A stretch of DNA of 36,341 nt. Origin: Candidatus Cybelea tumulisoli (lineage in GTDB: Bacteria; Vulcanimicrobiota; Vulcanimicrobiia; Vulcanimicrobiales; Vulcanimicrobiaceae). A program made the position numbers and the translations under genes. The DNA lies in assembly GCA_003167155.1 (NCBI GenBank), contig PMTY01000128.1:1-36341 (forward strand), given 5' to 3'. The notes below the pieces were generated by a model. That model was not told the origin of the DNA, ran no database searches, and saw nothing but the letters and a program-made list of their open reading frames with translations. The first letter of the stretch is position 1. Each line of letters opens with the position of its first letter. Below, in pieces: positions 29,967 to 36,341 of this stretch.

Positions 29967-30573
29967 TTCAGCCGGGTCGTTCGGGCTGAGAACTCGGTTA
30001 TTGAAAACCGGGTAATTAATCGCGTCAAGTCCCGAGGCTGAATTAGTCGACGTCAATGGGACGTTTACGGCACGACTGCAAGCGGCACGAGCGAGCCGTA
30101 GAGGCTAAGCGTAGTCGAAGGCAACGAGTGACTTCACAGAAGCTGAATAGGTTGTCCAGGCTGAAAGCGTGTGACTTCTAAAGACGTGAAGCTTGACGAC
30201 GGAAAACGTATTTATGCCGCGCTGCATGCCAGGTTTCCGCCCACATAAAAGGTAGCGAGACCCATTGAATCATTCTCAAGGCGCACCGTAGCAGTGCGCG
30301 TATAGACGATGAAAGTAGAGTAAAAAATCATGCGTGTGCTAGGCCAAGCTCATTACCGTGAACGTAGCAGCGGGCGGCCATGGCGCACCCCGCGGCAAGC
30401 GCGCCACAGACGGCACCGCCCTTCAGAACGGCCGCCTGCCGGCAGCCTTATGGACGAACAACCCTTTTTTTGACGTGGCGGAAACGGCCTCCCGTACGCA
30501 GTCCGCCTAGGTAAGCGAGCCGGCATGAAATCGGGCGCCCGGCGGCTAACCCATGCTTGCTAGGAGACGCGTG
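29967..30573. other. Intergenic stretch with a degenerate GloVer repeat
   Basis: No intact gene. At about 30046-30100 a plus-strand stretch resembles VDVNGT(L)YGTTASGTSE, a GloVer repeat with a few bases missing, so part of a third or longer GloVer gene once extended here. The promoter for the TIR/STAND pair must lie in the last ~200 bases, but no convincing -35/-10 pair stands out. Confidence 0.4.
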
Positions 30574-32109
30574 ATGCCGTATCGGGTTTTTATATCCTAC
30601 GCGCACAATGACGACGCCCCGCCGCCAGATGGCGGCGGTAAGGGCTTCGTGAGCACCCTCATGCGTTACGTTGCCTTCTACGTCAAGCAAAATGGGCCGC
30701 CGATGCCTAGTTTCTTTCGCGACATCTACGAGATTCGCAAAAGCACGCCGTTCAATCCCGTTCTTCAAGGCGAGCTCCAGCAAGCCGATGCGTTGCTGAT
30801 CGTGCTCTCGCGCAACTGGCTCGCTTCCGAATATTGCAAGCACGAACTAAGCCTCTTTCGCTCGAACCGCCCGCAAGAACGCCCTCAAGACGTACAGCAA
30901 CGGATCATCATCGTCGGCAAGCAGTTCATAGCGGCTAAGGACTTTCCCCAGTTGCTGCAAAACCTCGATCGCGCCGGCGATAAGTTTCAAGACGGTCACG
31001 CGTTTTACGAAGAGCTCGACGAGCGCCCGGGGATGTACGAAGACTATTTCGCCGAAGGCAAGCGTGACCAGCCCGCAGAGTTCAACCGGGCCGCAAAGGA
31101 CCTCGCCAACGATCTCTCCGCGCGCGCCGCGGTATGCGTCGGCGACCCTAGTCCGGTGCAGATGCCTGTGCCGCCGGCGTCCAATGGCCGCAAGATATTC
31201 CTCGCAAAGCCGGCCGGCGACATGTCCGAGGCCTACGATCGAATGGTGGCCGAGCTCGAGAATCAAGGTTATGAAGTCGCGCCGGATCCGTCCGCGCGTG
31301 TCAGCGACGTTTCTGAAGCGCTCATCCAAAGCGCCTTACAAGGTGCTGAGATATCGATTCATCTCCTCGGCGAGAAGGTCGGACCGGCACCCGAGGACGA
31401 GGATCATATTCTCCCGCTGCAACTCCACCTGGCGGCCGCGCGCGTCGCCACCCAACCCGAAGGCGGACGCTTTCGGCGGATCATTTGGGCCCCGCGCTCG
31501 ATGCCGGGCAACGGTGACGCGAAGCTCCAACGCGATCCGATCGAGGTGGTTAAGCGCTACGGCGCGCTCGACGGTGACACCATCGAAGGTTGTGAAATAG
31601 GTGACTTCGTTGAGTTCGTGACCAAGCATTTGGGTGACAATCCGCCGCCGCCACCGCCACCGCCGCCAGTGCCCGATCCGGTTCCGGGGGACCGCAACGT
31701 CTACATTCTCGCCAACGAACGGGACGCGAAGTATGCGATTGCCGTCGGCTCGGTGCTGCAAAGCAAGTGCAACCCGACGTTCGCGGTGTACGAGGACGAC
31801 CAGGAAGGCAAAGAATATAACGACGGGCAGCTCGCAACGTGCGACGAGGTTCTGATTCCATGGGCCGATGCCGGCACCGTCTGGGTTCGCAGCAACGCCT
31901 CTCGCTTGAAGAACTACCGTGAACTCGGTCGCGACAAGCCGTTCGAGCGGCGCACCGTTGTTGCCGGGCCGCCCAGCGGAAACGACAAGGCCATTTTGAC
32001 GAGCGTGCCGCCCCGAGATTCCATCGACGTCGCGCTCGACCTCACCGATTATCCGACGGTCCCGCCCAACGCGTTCGATTCGCTCTTCCCGGAGAAACCG
32101 GCTCAATGA
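30574..32109 (+). CDS. TIR-domain protein with two further TIR-like regions
   Basis: 511 residues from ATG 30574, fixed by AGGAG seven bases before it (an ATG at 30553 lacks one). Residues 1-165 form a TIR domain: 'YRVFISYAHND', an FFRD BB-loop segment (47-50), and 'SRNWLASEYCKHEL' with E91 as the likely catalytic Glu of an NAD-cleaving TIR. Residues about 200-340 ('RKIFLAKPAGDMSEAYDRMV...') and about 375-490 ('RNVYILANERDAKYAIAVGS...', after a run of nine prolines) look like α/β flavodoxin-like, TIR-related domains without the catalytic motif. The stop overlaps the start of the STAND gene (ATGA), so the two are coupled. Probable effector of a conflict system. Confidence 0.85.
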   Translation: MPYRVFISYAHNDDAPPPDGGGKGFVSTLMRYVAFYVKQNGPPMPSFFRDIYEIRKSTPFNPVLQGELQQADALLIVLSRNWLASEYCKHELSLFRSNRPQERPQDVQQRIIIVGKQFIAAKDFPQLLQNLDRAGDKFQDGHAFYEELDERPGMYEDYFAEGKRDQPAEFNRAAKDLANDLSARAAVCVGDPSPVQMPVPPASNGRKIFLAKPAGDMSEAYDRMVAELENQGYEVAPDPSARVSDVSEALIQSALQGAEISIHLLGEKVGPAPEDEDHILPLQLHLAAARVATQPEGGRFRRIIWAPRSMPGNGDAKLQRDPIEVVKRYGALDGDTIEGCEIGDFVEFVTKHLGDNPPPPPPPPPVPDPVPGDRNVYILANERDAKYAIAVGSVLQSKCNPTFAVYEDDQEGKEYNDGQLATCDEVLIPWADAGTVWVRSNASRLKNYRELGRDKPFERRTVVAGPPSGNDKAILTSVPPRDSIDVALDLTDYPTVPPNAFDSLFPEKPAQ

Positions 32110-35100
32110 ACGTCTCACGTGAGCACCCGTTTCCGGGGCTGCGGCTTTTTGATTTTGACGACCGTGAGTTTTTCTTCGGCCGCGAAGACCAAACGTACGC
32201 GCTGTATCGCCTGCTCAATCGCAGCCGCTTCGTCGCCGTCGTCGGCAGCTCGGGCAGCGGTAAATCCTCACTCGTGCGCGCCGGACTGTTGCCGCTGCTG
32301 CACGAGGAGACCGACGACGAAAGCGGCGGCGCCTGCTGGAGCTTCGCGACGTTCCGCCCCGGCACTACACCGATGGCCGGCTTACGCGACGCCGTCGTCT
32401 CCCTCGCGCCGAGTGCCGAAGGCGACCAAGATATCCTGATAAAGGACGTCGAGAGCGCGCTCAACGCATCCAGTTTCGGCCTCACTAAGGCCATCGACGA
32501 AATACCGGCGCTGCGCAATCGCAAGATACTGATCGTCGTCGATCAGTTCGAAGAGCTCTTCACCTATTCCGGGCGACGCGACGAGGCGACGAACTTCGTG
32601 CAACTGCTTCTCGAAGCGACGCGAAGCTATTCGAGCCGGATTCACGTGCTGATCACGATGCGCTCCGATTTCATCGGCTATTGCGCTATATTTCAGCGCC
32701 TGCCCGAAGCCGTGAGCGCCGCCCAATTCCTGGTGCCGTCGCTCAATCGCGATCAGCGCGCGGAAGCCATCCGGCGGCCGATCGAAATTGCCGGCGGCGC
32801 GATCGAACCGTTGCTGGTCGAACGGCTGCTCAACGACAGCGGCGCGGAGATCGATCAGCTGCCCGTCCTGCAGCATTGCCTGTCGCGTCTCTGGGAACGC
32901 GCCTCGTTCGTCGACGGCATCCGTACTTTAACCACAAAGGAATACGAAGGGCTCGGCGGCATCGGCGAAGCCCTCTCGCGCCACGCCGACGAGGTCATGA
33001 ACGAGCTGGGCAAACCGATGGAGCCGGTGGTCGAGGCCGTCTTCCGCGCGCTGAGCGCGACGGACCAAGACGGTCGTGCAACACGCCGTGTAATCAGCTT
33101 CGCGAAACTCACGGCCGAGACCGGCCTTCCCGAAGCCGATCTTCGCAAAGTCCTCGACCGCTTCCGGGCTGATGACTGCGCCTTCATTCTGCCGTTGGCT
33201 TCCACAAAGCCGCGACTGACCGATCAAACAAAGCTCGACATCGTGCATGAGGCACTGCTTCGCAAGTGGTCGCGGCTCAGCGCTCCGCCGACACTCGTCG
33301 ACGGCAAGCGCGAAAGCGGCTGGCTCGCCGCCGAGGCGGAGGATGGTTGGGAGTACCGCGCGCTGCTGAACCTCGTAAAGTCCGGGTCGCGCTCCGGGAC
33401 GGTAACGCTGCCGCTCGATCAAGTCGAAAGCCGCTACGATTGGTGGACCTCCCGCAAGCGTACGCCGGAGTGGGGCGAACGCTACGGCGGCGACTTCGTC
33501 CTCGTCGACAAACTGATGACCGACAGCCTTGCGGCCCTGAAAGCCTATCGCGAGAAGGAACGGCAGGACGAGATTGCGGCCGCCCAAGAACGCGAGCGCG
33601 CCGAACAGCGGCGGCGCGACCACGAACGCCAAAAAATCAAAGAGGAGTTCGCTGCCGCGCGCGCCCGCCGCACTCGCGCCGCAGCCTTTGCGATGGGGGT
33701 GCTTGCGCTCATAGCGCTCGTTTCTGCTGGGTGGGCGTTCAACGCCAACAAGCAGCTCGAGGGGATCAACAAGCAACTCAAAGTCAAACAAGCGGATCTC
33801 GCTTTGGCCAACATCGCCCTCGGCAAAAAGACAGACCAGCTCAGCAAACAGACAATCCAGCTTGACAAGGCCAACAAGCTGCTCACCAAGGCTAAGATTC
33901 AGCTGGCCGCCAGGAACGCAGACCTGAGCAAATCCAACCAACAGCTGCAAACAAAACAAGTCGCTTTAAGCAACGCCAAGAGCCAGCTCGCACATAAGAA
34001 CGACGAGCTGAACTCGCTCGTTACGCTTCGCGAAGCCGAACGAGTTACGTATCAAGGCGCAGGCCTCGCGATGGTGAAAACCTTCGTGGATACGCACCGC
34101 GGTAATGCCGATGCCCGCATCGATCTGGGCGACTTTTACCAGCAGCAAGGCGACCTTACGCACGCAGCCGCCGAGTTTCGGGATGCGACGCAGATCGATC
34201 CACACAGCGCATACGCGTACGCCTCGCTCTGCCAGGTCGAAGAGGAACAGAAGAACGATCGTGGAGCGGGGGTTTCTTGTGCGCGCGCGCTTTCCTTCGC
34301 GCCTCGTATGACCTACGCGCTTCGCCAGCGCGGCGTCGTCGAGATGGACAACCACGACTACACCGCCGCGCTGCGCGATCTATCGGCGGCGGTTGCATTC
34401 AATGCGAAAGAGAGCATCAACTGGGCCGACCTCTGCGAGGCTCAAGTCAAAGACAGCCTGCAGCTGGCCAAACAAAGCAAAGACACAGACGCGAAGATCG
34501 AGCAAGACCTGGCGATCTTTTCCTGCCGCCGGGCGTTGAAGCTCGATTCTTCAATGGCTAGTGCGTACTACTGGCTTGGCCGGGCTGACGCCGCAGAGCG
34601 GCAGTGGGCCGTCGCGATCGCCGCCCTGACGGCGAGTATCAAAGCCGGCCTCGACGATCACACCGACCTGTCGGCGCACTACTGGCGCGGACGCGGACAA
34701 ATTCTTCTTGGCATGGATACCGTTGGCACGGATACCGAATCCGAGCTCGAGGACGGGATAAACGATATGAAGTTCCTCCTCGATAACGGCGGGCAGTCGT
34801 ACAGCGGCGATGAAGACGGCTTCGACGCCCACTACTGGCGCGGTGTGGGCGAGTTTTACGCCGGGCTGATCACCGACGATCAATCGTCGCTTAACGCGGC
34901 CAAAACCGATCTCACCGCGGCACTCGCCAGTCTCCCCACGGACCAGACCGCGCGTTATCAGCGCGGGAAAGACGAGATTGCCCTCAAGCAGTGGAGAGCC
35001 GCCAGCCAGGATCTCTTGGCCGTGAAAAACTACTCCGAGCTCAACGCGTATTGGCTGGCACTGGCGTACTTCTACGCATTGGATTATAAGCACGCCTTCG

Positions 35101-36068
35101 ACGAGATCAAGCAATACATCGCGAACCCGGAAGGCAGTAATGACGGTGACGGATACTATCTGCTCGCCCGAATTCTGCTCAGCTCCGGCGATGCGGACGA
35201 CGCGACGACCCTTGGAAAGAAAGCGCGAACCGTCTACGGCGACGATCGCGGCAAATCTCGCGCGGCCGCCCTCGTCGACGAGATAGACTTGATCCGCCGC
35301 GCCGGGCTGATGGCCGATTTTACCGCCGACGGCAAGGCGCTGCTTACGAATCCGAACAACGCAAAAGCGCTCACCGATCGCGGCGACATCTACGAGACGG
35401 TCGACGATCGCTCGTGGGCCATCGACGACTACACGGCGGCGATCGCCGTCGATCCCGACGATGCATACGCGTATGCGTCGCGTTGTCAATCAGAGGTCGA
35501 AACCGCTTCCGGCAACGCCGCCTATGACACCGCAAAAGACGACTGCGACAAAGCCATTGCGCTCGACCCGAAACTCGCATACGCGTTTCGGCAACGCGTG
35601 TACGTCGGACTCGGGCTGCTCGACCTTGACGGCTTGGCACAAGTGAACAGCGATGCGAATCAAGCCGTAACGCTCGATCCGCAGGCCAACAGTTACTTAA
35701 CGCGTTGCAAGCTCTACGTCGTGACTCAGCGATATTCCGAGGCCATTAGCGATTGCACGGCGGTTACGAAGCTAGCGCCGCAGCGCTCGACCGCCTTCTA
35801 CTGGCGCGCCAAGGCTCGCCTCGGCGCGGCGGACTACACCAACGGCCTCGCCGATATCGACGAGTACCTTAAGTCGAACTCCGACGATGGCGACGGCTAT
35901 CTGGTGCAGGCGCGGCTGGAGCTTGGCTTGGGAAACCGGACTCTCGCGTTAAACGCGGCGAACACCGCGCTGCATTACTATCAGCAATCCAACGATAAGA
36001 ACGGCGTCGATACGGCGCAGAGATTTATCAAAGGCCTGACGCCCGGCGGCGCTAGCGTAGGCCGTTAG
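32106..36068 (+). CDS. nSTAND1 NTPase with transmembrane segment, coiled coil and TPR
   Basis: 1320 residues. 'PFPGLRLFDFDDREFFFGRE' is the nSTAND1 signature; Walker A GSSGSGKSS at 47-55; Walker B 'KILIVVDQFEELF' near 139-151. A winged-helix-like segment follows to about 400. A charged helix (about 490-520) leads to one membrane helix (about 524-546, 'FAMGVLALIALVSAGWAF'), then a long coiled coil with repeated KQ/LAK heptads (to about 640). From about 650 to 1310 the protein is tetratricopeptide repeats ('AYAYASLCQ', 'YYWLGRADAAERQW', 'AYAYASRCQSEV', 'FYWRAKARLGAADY'). STAND ATPases oligomerise on ligand binding; TPRs likely sense it. With the adjoining TIR protein this resembles a split NLR. 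Confidence 0.88.
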   Translation: MNVSREHPFPGLRLFDFDDREFFFGREDQTYALYRLLNRSRFVAVVGSSGSGKSSLVRAGLLPLLHEETDDESGGACWSFATFRPGTTPMAGLRDAVVSLAPSAEGDQDILIKDVESALNASSFGLTKAIDEIPALRNRKILIVVDQFEELFTYSGRRDEATNFVQLLLEATRSYSSRIHVLITMRSDFIGYCAIFQRLPEAVSAAQFLVPSLNRDQRAEAIRRPIEIAGGAIEPLLVERLLNDSGAEIDQLPVLQHCLSRLWERASFVDGIRTLTTKEYEGLGGIGEALSRHADEVMNELGKPMEPVVEAVFRALSATDQDGRATRRVISFAKLTAETGLPEADLRKVLDRFRADDCAFILPLASTKPRLTDQTKLDIVHEALLRKWSRLSAPPTLVDGKRESGWLAAEAEDGWEYRALLNLVKSGSRSGTVTLPLDQVESRYDWWTSRKRTPEWGERYGGDFVLVDKLMTDSLAALKAYREKERQDEIAAAQERERAEQRRRDHERQKIKEEFAAARARRTRAAAFAMGVLALIALVSAGWAFNANKQLEGINKQLKVKQADLALANIALGKKTDQLSKQTIQLDKANKLLTKAKIQLAARNADLSKSNQQLQTKQVALSNAKSQLAHKNDELNSLVTLREAERVTYQGAGLAMVKTFVDTHRGNADARIDLGDFYQQQGDLTHAAAEFRDATQIDPHSAYAYASLCQVEEEQKNDRGAGVSCARALSFAPRMTYALRQRGVVEMDNHDYTAALRDLSAAVAFNAKESINWADLCEAQVKDSLQLAKQSKDTDAKIEQDLAIFSCRRALKLDSSMASAYYWLGRADAAERQWAVAIAALTASIKAGLDDHTDLSAHYWRGRGQILLGMDTVGTDTESELEDGINDMKFLLDNGGQSYSGDEDGFDAHYWRGVGEFYAGLITDDQSSLNAAKTDLTAALASLPTDQTARYQRGKDEIALKQWRAASQDLLAVKNYSELNAYWLALAYFYALDYKHAFDEIKQYIANPEGSNDGDGYYLLARILLSSGDADDATTLGKKARTVYGDDRGKSRAAALVDEIDLIRRAGLMADFTADGKALLTNPNNAKALTDRGDIYETVDDRSWAIDDYTAAIAVDPDDAYAYASRCQSEVETASGNAAYDTAKDDCDKAIALDPKLAYAFRQRVYVGLGLLDLDGLAQVNSDANQAVTLDPQANSYLTRCKLYVVTQRYSEAISDCTAVTKLAPQRSTAFYWRAKARLGAADYTNGLADIDEYLKSNSDDGDGYLVQARLELGLGNRTLALNAANTALHYYQQSNDKNGVDTAQRFIKGLTPGGASVGR

Positions 36069-36152
36069 GGTATCGAGAAGTATCATTATCGCTAGCCAAG
36101 CCTGTTAACACATACGGACAAGGTTCCAACGTTTCGTGTGCTTTGCGATCTC

Positions 36153-36341
36153 TTATTTCCAGCTGAAGATGACTTGCCCGTCGCCTTTGCCCGTCGCCAC
36201 CCAGCCCGTCCACATGCGGGATGTGATTGCGCTGGGCTCGACGTATGACGATCCGCCGCCACCGCCGCCGCCTCCGATGTCGAGGCTGGAGCCGGGGATG
36301 CTAGCGCTGCCGCCACCCCCACCGCCGCCGTAATACCCGCC
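36153..36341 (-). CDS. C-terminal end of a glycine-rich protein (partial)
   Basis: The minus-strand frame is open from the window edge to TAA at 36153-36155, 62 residues. It begins GGYYGGGGGGGS, has a second Gly-run (IGGGGGGGGSSYV), and ends 'SRMWTGWVATGKGDGQVIFS' then WK. Glycine-rich surface proteins commonly end in a G.GqV.i.. strand like this. It converges on the STAND gene, 84 bases away, with no obvious terminator between. Confidence 0.75.
   Translation of the reverse strand, partial: GGYYGGGGGGGSASIPGSSLDIGGGGGGGGSSYVEPSAITSRMWTGWVATGKGDGQVIFSWK

Overview
The window is bacterial, roughly 55-60 % G+C, and probably comes from an environmental lineage rich in 'GloVer' tandem-repeat lipoproteins and glycine-rich surface proteins. 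Candidatus Eremiobacterota or Acidobacteriota would fit. This placement is inference: there is no rRNA or universal marker gene here.

Layout. (1) 1-23540 looks like the right-hand part of an integrated mobile element. Nearly all its genes are small and on the minus strand. It has a lambda O-like replication initiator carrying five iteron-like repeats inside its own coding sequence, small HTH regulators, a tyrosine recombinase (10179-11135), and several cargo operons that resemble conflict or defence loci: an AlbA_2/Schlafen-type operon, a KAP-family NTPase operon with a divergent XRE regulator, a DUF4238 + zinc-finger/HNH operon, and three proteins with HEPN-like R-x4-H motifs. No capsid, tail or conjugation genes are visible. 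(2) 23502-28085 holds three direct copies of a 39-bp fragment that is the 5' half, through the anticodon loop, of a minus-strand tRNA-Ser(UGA) gene. About 95 bp to the left of each copy lies a cluster of 12-bp-period direct and inverted repeats. I read these as serial attachment sites of stacked islands. The two short segments between them carry a GloVer lipoprotein, a frameshifted proline-rich protein gene, and a pair of secreted paralogues. (3) 28086-36341 looks like the chromosomal side: a broken LuxR/MalT-type ATPase fragment ending next to the third site, a frameshifted second GloVer gene, then a two-gene TIR + STAND-NTPase/TPR unit whose stop and start codons overlap, and the end of a glycine-rich protein.

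How parts fit. The initiator, its embedded repeats and the integrase suggest an integrative plasmid-like or satellite element using tRNA-Ser(UGA). Because the repeated core is the 5' half, each integration would give the tRNA a new 5' half and a new promoter; a TAAAAT box seven bases upstream of two copies supports this. The strongest candidate system is the TIR/nSTAND1-TPR pair at 30574-36068: a split NLR-like module with one complete TIR domain, two more degenerate TIR-like regions, and a membrane-anchored sensor/ATPase.

Two further themes are promoters whose -10 box lies 5-9 bases from the start codon (leaderless transcription) and several single-base frameshifts or nonsense changes between 7 and 30 kb, which could be decay or assembly error.
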